Made by a program: the position numbers and the translations under genes. A DNA stretch of 38,283 bases, from positions 1 to 38,283 of the forward strand of contig CAJWLP010000013.1 in NCBI GenBank assembly GCA_913043145.1. The letters run 5' to 3'. Origin of the DNA: an uncultured Bacteroidota bacterium (GTDB lineage: Bacteria; Bacteroidota; Bacteroidia; NS11-12g; UBA9320). The notes beneath the pieces are model-generated. The model was given only the letters and a program-made list of their open reading frames with translations, searched no databases and was not told where the DNA came from. Of this stretch, positions 1-7,238 are shown one piece after another (position 1 is the stretch's first letter; each line of letters starts with the position of its first letter).

Positions 1-576
1 GACAAACGAATGTCCCAATTCGTCTCTCAGTTTCAAAAATAGCTCATGAAGGTCTATCGCATTTTCTGTATCTAGATTACCACTGGGTTCATCGGCAAAA
101 ATAATCGAAGGACTATTCACAAGTGCTCTAGCTACAGACACGCGTTGTTGCTCTCCTCCCGACAATTCATTTGGTTTATGATTTAAACGATTTTTAAGTC
201 CGAGTTTGTCTAACAATTTTAAAGCCTTAGATTCAGCATCAGATTTATTCATACCTTGAATTAATGCTGGCATACAAACATTCTCAAGGGCTGTAAATTC
301 CGGGAGTAGGTGATGGAATTGAAAGATAAAACCTATATTATTATTCCTGAAATTCGCAATTTCATTAGGCTTCAGGAGAGAAATATCCGAATCATCATAT
401 CTAAGAGTCCCCGTATCAAATGAATCTAAGGTTCCAAGAATTTGGAGTAGTGTGGACTTACCAGCTCCGCTTGGTCCTGTAATGCTTAAAATTTCTCCTT
501 TGCCAATAGATATATCTACTGACTTCAGAACTTTTAAATTACCATAACTTTTGCTTAATTCTCTACCCTCTAACAT
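1..576 (-). CDS. lolD: LolD-like ABC transporter ATP-binding protein (3' end outside window)
   Basis: ATPase of a MacB/LolD-type ABC transporter. In this family LolD powers the LolCE inner-membrane complex that releases lipoproteins for transfer to the outer membrane. Visible residues 1-192 carry, in order, the Walker A GPSGAGKST (34-42), a Q-loop in IGFIFQFHHLL, the ABC signature LSGGEQQRVSVARAL (about 137-151) and Walker B IIFADEPSGNLD (about 158-170). The H-loop and C-terminus lie beyond base 1, so the gene is cut by the window edge and not broken. The start is the ATG at 574-576, five bases after the folE stop, so it is probably the third gene of the pterin transcript. The HLLPEF motif after the Q-loop favours LolD over other MacB-like ATPases. 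Without the permease gene the exact substrate is inferred. Confidence 0.88.
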   Translation of the reverse strand, partial: MLEGRELSKSYGNLKVLKSVDISIGKGEILSITGPSGAGKSTLLQILGTLDSFDTGTLRYDDSDISLLKPNEIANFRNNNIGFIFQFHHLLPEFTALENVCMPALIQGMNKSDAESKALKLLDKLGLKNRLNHKPNELSGGEQQRVSVARALVNSPSIIFADEPSGNLDTENAIDLHELFLKLRDELGHSFV

Positions 577-581
577 GTCAT

Positions 582-1220
582 TTACATATCGATAAACCTC
601 ATAAACTCTGATCTTGTTGAGTCTTCCTGAAATTGACCAGATATTGCAGATGTTATGGTACTCGAGGTGACATCTTCTACACCTCTACACTCAACACACA
701 TATGTCTTGCATCTATAACCACTGCAACATCGTCAATATTAAGTGTTTGTTTGAGATTTTCCATTATTTGTCTTGTCAATCTTTCTTGAACCTGCGGACG
801 TTGAGAAAAATATTTAACCATTCGATGTATTTTACTTAAGCCAATTACTTTACCATTAGCAATGTATGCAACATGTGCCCTACCTATAATTGGAACAAAA
901 TGATGTTCACACATGGAATAAACAGATATATTCTTCTCAACCAGCATCTGATTGTAACCATAATTATTTTTAAATAATGTGACCTCAGGTTTGTTCTTGG
1001 GATTGAGACCACTAAAAATTTCTGAAACATACATTTTGGCAACTCTTTTTGGGGTTTCCTTAAGACTATCATCAGATAAATCTAAACCCAATGTTTCCAT
1101 AATCGTCTTAAAGTGTTTAGCTATTTTGTCAATTTTTTCTTCATCAGACACTTCAAATGCTGAGGGTATAGTTGGAGATTGGATAATCGAGTTCACTTCT
1201 ATGGTTTTATTTTCCTTCAT
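582..1220 (-). CDS. folE: GTP cyclohydrolase I
   Basis: Converts GTP to 7,8-dihydroneopterin triphosphate, the first step toward folate, tetrahydrobiopterin and queuosine; cytoplasmic. The 212-residue protein has the family core: CEHHFVPIIGRAHVAYI with zinc ligands C104 and H107, GLSKIHRMVKYFSQRPQVQE, and ARHMCVECRG carrying the third ligand C175. The C104 to C175 spacing of 71 equals the C110 to C181 spacing of the E. coli enzyme. The N-terminal 25 residues are a poorly conserved extension. The gene overlaps the 3' end of the upstream pterin synthase gene by 14 bases, implying coupled translation, and is followed by lolD. The pairing with a PTPS-II-like enzyme suggests that at least part of the product goes to a biopterin-type cofactor. 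Confidence 0.95.
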   Translation of the reverse strand: MKENKTIEVNSIIQSPTIPSAFEVSDEEKIDKIAKHFKTIMETLGLDLSDDSLKETPKRVAKMYVSEIFSGLNPKNKPEVTLFKNNYGYNQMLVEKNISVYSMCEHHFVPIIGRAHVAYIANGKVIGLSKIHRMVKYFSQRPQVQERLTRQIMENLKQTLNIDDVAVVIDARHMCVECRGVEDVTSSTITSAISGQFQEDSTRSEFMRFIDM

Positions 1221-1617
1221 ATTCTATAAAATTTCTTTCTGTTTCGTAAAGTGTTATATGTAGATGATGATGATCCTCTAATTGAGGATTTATTCTATGC
1301 CAGATAACGTATGCGATATTCTCAGCTGTTGGTATGAGATTTTTAAAATCAGGCACATCTAAGTTTAAATTTTTGTGATCGAATCGAGAAGTTACTTGAT
1401 CTCTAATTATATCTCTTAATTTTTTTAAATCTATCAAATAGCCACTATCAGGATTAACTTCTCCAGTTATTTTTACAATTAATTTATAATTATGTCCATG
1501 AAAATTTGGGTTGTTGCACAATCCATAGAAAGAAGTGTTTTTTTCATCACTCCAATTAGGATTATGTAACCTGTGGGCTGCATTAAATCGTTCTACTCTA
1601 CTTGCTGATGCAATCAT
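1207..1617 (-). CDS. 6-pyruvoyl-tetrahydropterin synthase / QueD family protein
   Basis: T-fold enzyme acting on the dihydroneopterin triphosphate made by FolE, encoded immediately downstream. Zinc ligands are H15 (FNAAHRL), H40 and H42 (HGHNY); the presumed catalytic cysteine is C34 in LCNNPNFHGHNYK. The CX5HGH spacing is that of the animal-type PTPS-II group, whereas E. coli QueD has CX3HGH. DHKNLNLDVP and PTAENIAYVIW are also animal-PTPS-like. That favours 6-pyruvoyl-tetrahydropterin (biopterin route) over 6-carboxy-tetrahydropterin (queuosine), but the product is inferred. I start at the ATG 1615-1617 (136 residues). A TTG at 1624-1626 would add three residues, but it lies inside a TAnnTTTG-like promoter box. 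Confidence 0.9.
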   Translation of the reverse strand: MIASASRVERFNAAHRLHNPNWSDEKNTSFYGLCNNPNFHGHNYKLIVKITGEVNPDSGYLIDLKKLRDIIRDQVTSRFDHKNLNLDVPDFKNLIPTAENIAYVIWHRINPQLEDHHHLHITLYETERNFIEYEGK

Positions 1618-1623
1618 ATTATA

Positions 1624-1631
1624 CAAACATC
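1624..1631 (-). promoter_or_regulatory. possible -7 promoter box of the pterin operon
   Basis: Read on the minus strand the bases are GATGTTTG, one mismatch from the Bacteroidota -7 consensus TAnnTTTG. It ends six bases before the ATG of the PTPS-like gene. The placement matches exact boxes elsewhere in the window, but the mismatch and lack of a clear -33 element keep confidence low. Confidence 0.35.
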
Positions 1632-1691
1632 GTACATTTCAATTTTGTTTAACTTATTTATATTTTTTTCATCTTAAAATATAAACAAATA

Positions 1692-1709
1692 GTCATAATA
1701 TTGTCATAA
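1692..1709. repeat. short direct repeat GTCATAA x2, one helical turn apart
   Basis: GTCATAA occurs at 1692-1698 and 1703-1709, with an 11-base period, in the 226-base divergent gap between the pterin operon and the sigma factor gene. The copies would sit on the same DNA face. It could be a tandem operator, or chance in AT-rich sequence. Confidence 0.35.
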
Positions 1710-1733
1710 ATATGTTAATTTATCAAATTAAAT

Positions 1734-1748
1734 TATTGATTATCAATA
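1734..1748. repeat. inverted repeat TATTGA-TTA-TCAATA
   Basis: A perfect 6+3+6 palindrome lying 69 bases upstream of the sigma-gene -7 box. The size suits a dimeric regulator, but AT-rich palindromes of this length arise easily by chance. Confidence 0.35.
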
Positions 1749-1816
1749 GATTAAAAATTTGCTCAACAATTTTAATAAAATATTAAACAAAAATTAGTTT
1801 TTTCGATATTCTGTTT

Positions 1817-1824
1817 TACTTTTG
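1817..1824 (+). promoter_or_regulatory. -7 promoter box of the ECF sigma gene
   Basis: TACTTTTG, an exact match to TAnnTTTG, ends 19 bases before the ATG at 1844. The same octamer precedes rplU, rplS and ruvX in this window, which suggests transcription by the primary sigma factor. Confidence 0.7.
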
Positions 1825-1843
1825 CGTCATAAAGTTAAACAAA

Positions 1844-2377
1844 ATGAAAAATCAAAGCGAATTTGAAAAGAAATTAGAGGTACTACAACCTATACTGAAA
1901 AACTATGCTCTTCAACTTTCTCAAAACATAGATGATGCTAATGATCTGGTTCAAGAAACATTATTGAAAGCAATTATATATTCTTCTAAATTCAAAGAAG
2001 GTACTAACCTTAAAGGTTGGTTGTTTACAATAATGAGAAATAGTTTCATAAACAACTACCGACGTATTACCAAGCGAAATACGTTTATGGATACGCAAGA
2101 TGAACAATTCATAATTGATAATGCCAAGACATTCAACGCTCACAATAACGGCGAGTCAAAATTTATTAAACAAGATTTGTCTGATGCTATTGATAGTTTG
2201 CCTGATGACTTACGTATAACTTTTGAAATGAACACATTAGGATACAAATATCATGAAATAGCTGAAAAAATAGGGATTCCTATTGGTACAATAAAAACAA
2301 GGATATTTGTTGCTAGAAGGCGACTAAGATCGCAATTATCTGAATACGAAAAACTTTACAGTTTATCAGCTAGCTAA
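1844..2377 (+). CDS. ECF-type RNA polymerase sigma-70 family factor
   Basis: Alternative sigma factor of 177 residues, the usual size for two-domain ECF factors. Region 2 spans about residues 10-75: DDANDLVQETLLKAI is the core-binding 2.1-2.2 part, and GTNLKGWLFTIMRNSFINNYRR the -10 recognition part with the typical NxxI/NNYRR ending. Region 4 is about residues 120-168, with the helix-turn-helix GYKYHEIAEKIGIPIGTIK. It closely resembles the widespread Bacteroidota sigma genes without an adjacent anti-sigma factor, and none is adjacent here. Its stop codon overlaps that of the opposite gdpD-like gene by shared bases in CTAA at 2374-2377. The target regulon cannot be read from the sequence. Confidence 0.92.
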   Translation: MKNQSEFEKKLEVLQPILKNYALQLSQNIDDANDLVQETLLKAIIYSSKFKEGTNLKGWLFTIMRNSFINNYRRITKRNTFMDTQDEQFIIDNAKTFNAHNNGESKFIKQDLSDAIDSLPDDLRITFEMNTLGYKYHEIAEKIGIPIGTIKTRIFVARRRLRSQLSEYEKLYSLSAS

Positions 2378-3192
2378 TCTTTGAAATACTTCCTGGCAAC
2401 AATAGGATTGTCTATTTGAACACCATAGATATTTTTATAATTTACACTCCTGTAATCTCTTGTATTTTTTAGCCCATGTAGGATAATCTTTTTTGAACTA
2501 TCTAGAAGTTGCTTCATTAATTTATCATTAACGTCATTGAAATTAGAAACTATTCCATCCAAACCAAACCTACTTACATCTCTGACTCCTACACTATCCA
2601 TGCTACTCACTAACATGCATTCATAGTTCCTTCTTTTCTTTAGTGCATACAATATGTTAGCATCATTGCATTCAACATAAATATTGTCCATAGAAATAAG
2701 CTTTTTTAACTTATTATTTAGAAAACCTGCAAGTGAATCAACCTTGTAAGGAACAGCAAAGTTATCTTTTACATCAAAACTAAATAGTTTATGTTTCCAG
2801 CGATTATTAATTAAAATAATTAAACTATCAAGAGATATAACCTCCTCATTATAGTTATTTGAATACTGTTTTCTGTAGTAACATTTTCCGATTTCATCAA
2901 AATTTAAACTGTTAATATAGCCTTTGCATTGAGTTGAGTTCTCTAAATAATCATCATGAAATACAATTAAATTTCCATCTTTAGTAAATTGAACGTCTAC
3001 CTCAACACCATCTAGATCATAAAAATCAAGTGCTGTTGATATACTTGCAACAGAATTGGGTGCATAGTAACCATTAAGATCATCAAACCCCATGCCACCA
3101 TGACCGAGTACCAAAACTGTATTTTTATTAATCTCATGCTTACTACAATTAATTAGACAAATACTAATAATAACTACAAATGATAAACGCAT
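2374..3192 (-). CDS. glycerophosphodiester phosphodiesterase-like lipoprotein, diverged active site
   Basis: A GDPD-family TIM barrel of 272 residues with a lipoprotein signal (LINC, lipidated C16), so probably periplasmic and membrane-anchored. Family enzymes cleave glycerophosphodiesters to glycerol-3-phosphate and an alcohol. Recognisable elements are GVEVDVQFTKDGNLIVFHDD, which holds the metal-binding ExD pair and the catalytic histidine. The usual HRG is HGG here and the usual PENT is PNSV, so the conserved arginine and the PEN glutamate are missing; substrate or activity may differ. It is the last gene of the ruvX operon. It overlaps the preceding gene by 19 bases and the convergent sigma gene by 4 bases. 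The fold assignment is firm, the reaction is not. Confidence 0.78.
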   Translation of the reverse strand: MRLSFVVIISICLINCSKHEINKNTVLVLGHGGMGFDDLNGYYAPNSVASISTALDFYDLDGVEVDVQFTKDGNLIVFHDDYLENSTQCKGYINSLNFDEIGKCYYRKQYSNNYNEEVISLDSLIILINNRWKHKLFSFDVKDNFAVPYKVDSLAGFLNNKLKKLISMDNIYVECNDANILYALKKRRNYECMLVSSMDSVGVRDVSRFGLDGIVSNFNDVNDKLMKQLLDSSKKIILHGLKNTRDYRSVNYKNIYGVQIDNPIVARKYFKD

Positions 3193-3668
3193 GATAAAGA
3201 TATACTTCCTGTTAAATTATTAAACTGATCAAAACTGCCATCAGAAGCAGAACGTTCTGTAGCAACACCATAGCCAATTCTAGATAATAATGACCATTTA
3301 GGTTTGAAATTATACTGAACTGAGGTTGTGTAACACCATGTTTGGATATTAACAATCTTTAACGGTTTTTGCCTCCTGTATTCAGCTCCTAAAGATGTTT
3401 CCCACTTTTTCGAACTGATAATCTGATATCCATAATATACCCCAACACCAATTACAGGATTATCTGAGAAACCATCAGAAAAATTATAATTAATTCCCAT
3501 TTCTATGATGTGATTATTCTTTAATAATCGACTATGAATAAAACTATTTTTACCAAAATAATTTATTTCATAACCAGCTAATATTTGTTTATTAAAGGGT
3601 TTACTTTGAGCACTCAATGAAATACTCATGTAACTAAAGATGAATATCATTATCAATCTATAATTCAT
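3174..3668 (-). CDS. small outer-membrane beta-barrel-like protein
   Basis: Unrecognised 164-residue exported protein. Residues 1-21 form a signal peptide ending SLSAQ. The remainder alternates polar and aromatic or hydrophobic residues in short strands (GYEINYFG, IIEMGINYNFSDG, VIGVGVYYGYQI, TSLGAEYRRQ, WSLLSRIGYGVA) and ends in SLSCVYHL, consistent with a small eight-stranded outer-membrane barrel. It overlaps maf by 11 bases upstream and the gdpD-like gene by 19 bases downstream, so the three are translationally linked. No enzyme motif is visible. Function is unknown; a structural or lipid-related envelope role is a guess from the neighbouring lipid genes. Confidence 0.7.
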   Translation of the reverse strand: MNYRLIMIFIFSYMSISLSAQSKPFNKQILAGYEINYFGKNSFIHSRLLKNNHIIEMGINYNFSDGFSDNPVIGVGVYYGYQIISSKKWETSLGAEYRRQKPLKIVNIQTWCYTTSVQYNFKPKWSLLSRIGYGVATERSASDGSFDQFNNLTGSISLSCVYHL

Positions 3669-4227
3669 AACTAAAATCGTTTTTTAAACGCTTATACACT
3701 GAATTTGTAGGTAAGCCCATGACATTATAATAACAGCCTTTTATAGCATTAACATGGGATAAGCCCAACCAATCTTGAATTCCGTATCCTCCAGCTTTAT
3801 CTAATATAGCATAGTTGTCTACATAAAAATTCTTGTCGTAATTATCAATCTTGTCCATAGACACATCGGTAAAAGTAGAAAAGGAAGTTATTTTTTCTTT
3901 TGTTCGAATAGTTACACCTGTAATAACCTGATGAGTTTTACCACTAATCAAATTTATCATATCAAATGCCTCACCTCTATTTGTGGGCTTATTTAGGACT
4001 ACGTCATCTACCAAAACAATAGTGTCCGCTGTAATCAAAAGCTCTGAGTCACATAATGATTTGTATGCCAAGGATTTCTTTTCTGATAAATATTGAGCAA
4101 TATTAATTGACAACATCGACTTTGGATAACTCTCCACACAATCAATTGAAACCATATCAAATTTAATAGATAGCATACTCAATAACTCCTTTCTTCTTGG
4201 TGATTTAGATCCCAATAATACCCTCAT
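3658..4227 (-). CDS. maf: Maf family nucleotide pyrophosphatase
   Basis: Cytoplasmic house-cleaning enzyme that hydrolyses non-canonical or modified nucleoside triphosphates (dTTP, UTP or modified bases in characterised homologues). The 189-residue length is typical. Signatures: LLGSKSPRRKELL at the N-terminus (phosphate-binding SxSPRR), ADTIV with the catalytic aspartate, KPTNRGEAFDMINLISGKTHQVITG, and the C-terminal GGYGIQDWLG and VMGLP segments. It lies 13 bases after the ubiA-like gene and overlaps the small outer-membrane gene by 11 bases. Nothing looks damaged. The exact nucleotide preference cannot be told from the sequence. Confidence 0.95.
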   Translation of the reverse strand: MRVLLGSKSPRRKELLSMLSIKFDMVSIDCVESYPKSMLSINIAQYLSEKKSLAYKSLCDSELLITADTIVLVDDVVLNKPTNRGEAFDMINLISGKTHQVITGVTIRTKEKITSFSTFTDVSMDKIDNYDKNFYVDNYAILDKAGGYGIQDWLGLSHVNAIKGCYYNVMGLPTNSVYKRLKNDFSYEL

Positions 4228-4240
4228 ATAATTAACGAAT

Positions 4241-5098
4241 TTAAAAAAACAAAATAGATAATATTCCTGTAAAAATCACATACTTCATTAGCAGACTTAA
4301 TGACTTATAGTCTGACTGATTGATTGCATAACGTATATCGATAGCTGCTTTATATAATGGTATTACAATAAATACGAAACAATATGCATAAAAGATATAT
4401 TTATGTGTGCCCTGAAAATACTGGGTTTGGTAGTAGTAAGAAAAGATTAGTAATGATATCAAAAAAAGTAAAAGTAGGTAAACTAGGTTGTTAGCTTTTT
4501 TTCTACCAAATACAATAGGAAATGTTCTACTTCCAAACTCCCTATCCCCCTCAAAATCTTCAGCATCTTTAATCATTTCTCTACAAAAAGTAATTAGTCC
4601 AGAAAATACGCTAAAATGAACAATCAAAAAACCATCTATTGATGATGAAAAGATTGTCATGCAATAAATACTATAAAAACTGAGCATTGAAATAATTAAA
4701 TTACCAATTATTGGCAAGTCCTTCAGTCTCCAACTATACAGATAGAGTAAAAAAAGTGTAAATAAAAAGAGTGATAAAAACCAAATGCCTAATAAATACC
4801 CTGAGGTTAACGCAAGAATAACGAATAATGTAAGGTGTATGTTTATTGTTAATCGAGAATAAAACTTTATTTGAGAAGGTTTTTTTTTATTAATTATATC
4901 TCTTTTTTGATCATAATAATCATTAATCCAGTAGCCAAAGGATGCACATGAAACTGTTCCTAAAATCAACCAAAAAAAACTACTCTCAAAAATTGAATTG
5001 AATGATGCATATCGGTCCAAAAAATAAGCACAAAGAATTTGAGATAGTCCAATAAAAAATAGATTTAATGGTCTATAAATTTTAAAGTATGAACTCAT
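4241..5098 (-). CDS. UbiA family prenyltransferase
   Basis: Polytopic inner-membrane prenyltransferase of 285 residues with about eight to nine hydrophobic segments. Both Asp-rich motifs that bind the prenyl diphosphate magnesium ions are present: N59-D60-xx-D63-xxx-D67 in WINDYYDQKRD, and DAEDFEGDRE near residue 180. The second motif followed by FGSRTFPIVFG, and the position next to maf, resemble the Bacteroidota group commonly annotated geranylgeranylglycerol-phosphate geranylgeranyltransferase, but a quinone or other lipid acceptor cannot be excluded. The start codon shares one base with the def stop codon (5098), so translation is coupled to def. Confidence 0.88.
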   Translation of the reverse strand: MSSYFKIYRPLNLFFIGLSQILCAYFLDRYASFNSIFESSFFWLILGTVSCASFGYWINDYYDQKRDIINKKKPSQIKFYSRLTINIHLTLFVILALTSGYLLGIWFLSLFLFTLFLLYLYSWRLKDLPIIGNLIISMLSFYSIYCMTIFSSSIDGFLIVHFSVFSGLITFCREMIKDAEDFEGDREFGSRTFPIVFGRKKANNLVYLLLLFLISLLIFSYYYQTQYFQGTHKYIFYAYCFVFIVIPLYKAAIDIRYAINQSDYKSLSLLMKYVIFTGILSILFF

Positions 5099-5652
5099 TA
5101 ATTTCTTTTAGGAAACTTCATACGATAACGAACATTAATCTTTCCTCGACTGATATTACTAAGTTTTCCTTTTAGTAATTGACGTTTAAAAGCCGAAATA
5201 TGATCAATAAATAAAACTCCTTCAATATGATCATATTCATGTTGAATAACGCGAGCATTCATCCCGTCAAAAACTTGCTCTTTATACTCCCCTTTTTGAT
5301 TTTGGTATCCAATTTTGAGTGATGATTTTCTAATTACATCCTCTCTTACGTCAGGAATACTGAGACAACCTTCTTCAAAAGGCCAATTTTCTCCTTTTTC
5401 TTCAATAATCACTGGATTAATAAATACTTGACGGACTCCGACCTTTTCATAATCTTTGAAATGAGTTGAATCAATCATGAACATGCGTAAAGCTTTTCCA
5501 ATTTGCGGAGCAGCAAGTCCCACACCATCACTTGCATCCATAGTTTTATACATACTTTGAATCAAATCATTCAAGTCTTCATCAAAGTCAACTATTTCTT
5601 CACATTTTGCCCTTAAAATAGGATCTCCATAGGCTCGTATCGGATAGATCAT
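5098..5652 (-). CDS. def: peptide deformylase
   Basis: Removes the formyl group from the N-terminal methionine of nascent proteins; cytoplasmic Fe/Zn hydrolase. All three motifs are intact: GVGLAAPQIG (43-52), EGCLSIP with metal ligand C96, and QHEYDHIEG with ligands H138 and H142 and catalytic E139. At 184 residues it is in the normal range, with a basic C-terminal tail. It overlaps ruvX by one base and the ubiA-like gene by one base, in an ATGA/TAATG-like head-to-tail arrangement. No start ambiguity. Confidence 0.97.
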   Translation of the reverse strand: MIYPIRAYGDPILRAKCEEIVDFDEDLNDLIQSMYKTMDASDGVGLAAPQIGKALRMFMIDSTHFKDYEKVGVRQVFINPVIIEEKGENWPFEEGCLSIPDVREDVIRKSSLKIGYQNQKGEYKEQVFDGMNARVIQHEYDHIEGVLFIDHISAFKRQLLKGKLSNISRGKINVRYRMKFPKRN

Positions 5653-6059
5653 TATTTATATAAAAACTCTTGCAAAAGTATTGTAGCTGCTGTGCTATCC
5701 AATAATTTTTTATCCTTCCTTTTGTTCTTCTTAACACCACTTTCAATCAATGCTTTCATAGCGTCCTTTGAACTATACATTTCATTTACCCTATGAATAT
5801 TTATCTCAGGGTGTTTTTTTGTAAACTTATCTATAAAAATCAAAATTTCTTTTTCAATTGGAGAGAAACTTCCATCATGACGGATAGGCTGACCAACAAC
5901 CAATTCACTCACTTGCTCCTCACCTATGTAATTACTTAAATAATCCATCAATTCAGAGGTATTTACAGTAATTAAAGGAGAGGCTATAATTTGCAATGGA
6001 TCTGTGGTAGCAATTCCTGTACGTTTACCCCCAAAATCTATAGCTAATATCCTTGACAA
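5652..6059 (-). CDS. ruvX: RuvX/YqgF family Holliday junction resolvase-like protein
   Basis: RNase H-fold nuclease of the YqgF family, linked to pre-16S rRNA 5' end processing and Holliday-junction resolution in other bacteria. The 135 residues contain the N-terminal DFGGKRTGIA with catalytic D8, LVVGQPIRHDGS, the NEMYSSKDA acidic motif and a C-terminal LLDSTAATILLQEFL with the last catalytic aspartate. No in-frame ATG precedes the conserved ILAIDFGG core, so translation must begin at the TTG 6057-6059. An exact TACTTTTG promoter box 19 bases upstream supports that start. It is the first gene of the ruvX-def-ubiA-maf operon. Confidence 0.93.
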   Translation of the reverse strand: MSRILAIDFGGKRTGIATTDPLQIIASPLITVNTSELMDYLSNYIGEEQVSELVVGQPIRHDGSFSPIEKEILIFIDKFTKKHPEINIHRVNEMYSSKDAMKALIESGVKKNKRKDKKLLDSTAATILLQEFLYK

Positions 6060-6078
6060 ATCTAATAATTAATTAGTT

Positions 6079-6086
6079 CAAAAGTA
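6079..6086 (-). promoter_or_regulatory. -7 promoter box of the ruvX-def-ubiA-maf operon
   Basis: Minus-strand TACTTTTG, an exact TAnnTTTG match, ends 19 bases before the TTG start of ruvX. A second match, TAGATTTG (minus strand, 6057-6064), overlaps the TTG itself and so cannot drive this start. This upstream box is the likely promoter for the six-gene operon. Confidence 0.65.
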
Positions 6087-6196
6087 ATCAAATAAGCTCT
6101 TGAAGTACTCAGTTCAGATAACTTGAATATATGGTGGGTAAATATTTTGATATTTAGGTAAATAATAAACAAACTAATTTCAAATTCGTACTTAAC

Positions 6197-7210
6197 ATGA
6201 TTTTAAGAGAAGACCTTGTTAAAGCTTTTTGTCGTTTATCATCAAAATTAGATCTAACAAACCAAGATTTAGTTGATGCAATAAATAAAACTTTCTCTAA
6301 TAATAGTTGGTTGACTCCCGAAAATTATTGGAAAAGTATAAATCATTGGAAATCTTCCTTGAAAAAAGAGAATATCGAGGATTTTATCGCCAAATACACT
6401 GTCACAAAAAATCCACAAACAATTGGGGTAATTATGGCTGGAAATATACCAATGGTTGGTTTTCATGATCTGCTATGTATTCTTTTAATGGGACATAAAG
6501 CACAAATAAAATTATCTAGTGAAGACCCTTATGTTATTTCTTATTTTACAAGTGTTTTGAAAACAATCAATTCTAATCTTAAAGATCGTATAATTATCGC
6601 TGATAAATTGCATTCCATTGATGGAGTAATTGCAACTGGAAGTAATAATTCCTATCGATATTTTGAGTCTTATTTTAAACATTTACCAAGATTACTGCGT
6701 AAAAATAGAAAATCTATTGCAGTATTAGATGGAACAGAAACTGAAAAAGAATTAAAATTACTGGCCGACGATGTTTTGACCTATTACGGACTTGGATGCA
6801 GAAATGTTAGTCAAATTTTCATCCCTAGTGATCAGGCAATTGAAAAGGTCTTGGATGCAATGATCAACTATCGTGATGTGATAAATCACCATAAATATGC
6901 AAACAATTATACCTATCATAAAGCTTTATTATTAATGAATAATGAGCAACACTTGGATACAGGTTTTTTGCTACCCAAAGAAAGACGTAACATTTTGGCA
7001 CCTCTTGCATGTATCCATTATGAATATTATGATACGATTAAAGAGGTGGAAACTTTCATTCAGGAAAATAAGGAAGACATTCAATGTATTGTAGGCAACT
7101 ATTCTTCCACAAAAAAAATCCCCTTTGGAAAAGCTCAATCTCCTGATTTAAAAGATTTTGCAGACAATATAAACACCCTTGATTTTTTATCAACATTGGA
7201 TAGCTCATGA
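6197..7210 (+). CDS. LuxC-type acyl-CoA/acyl-protein reductase
   Basis: A 337-residue protein of the LuxC acyl-CoA reductase family, which reduces activated fatty acids to aldehydes with NADPH through an acyl-cysteine. Visible elements are the aldehyde-dehydrogenase-like NPQTIGVIMAGNIPMVGFHD, the nucleotide-region VIATGSNNSYRYFESYF with KNRKSIAVLDG, and the presumed nucleophile C201 in YYGLGCRNVSQIF. It is shorter than luminescence LuxC (around 480 residues) but similar to the stand-alone form found across Bacteroidota. No luxD, luxE or luciferase gene is nearby, so a role in bioluminescence is not supported. It is transcribed divergently from ruvX, and purC follows with its own promoter. Substrate unknown. 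Confidence 0.82.
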   Translation: MILREDLVKAFCRLSSKLDLTNQDLVDAINKTFSNNSWLTPENYWKSINHWKSSLKKENIEDFIAKYTVTKNPQTIGVIMAGNIPMVGFHDLLCILLMGHKAQIKLSSEDPYVISYFTSVLKTINSNLKDRIIIADKLHSIDGVIATGSNNSYRYFESYFKHLPRLLRKNRKSIAVLDGTETEKELKLLADDVLTYYGLGCRNVSQIFIPSDQAIEKVLDAMINYRDVINHHKYANNYTYHKALLLMNNEQHLDTGFLLPKERRNILAPLACIHYEYYDTIKEVETFIQENKEDIQCIVGNYSSTKKIPFGKAQSPDLKDFADNINTLDFLSTLDSS

Positions 7211-7238
7211 GTTACCTTTTTCAATCCATACTAATTTT

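Noticed and set aside
6197-7210. Bioluminescence operon, from the LuxC-like gene
   Set aside because: No luxA/B luciferase, luxD or luxE gene is in the window, and stand-alone LuxC-like reductases occur in non-luminous Bacteroidota.
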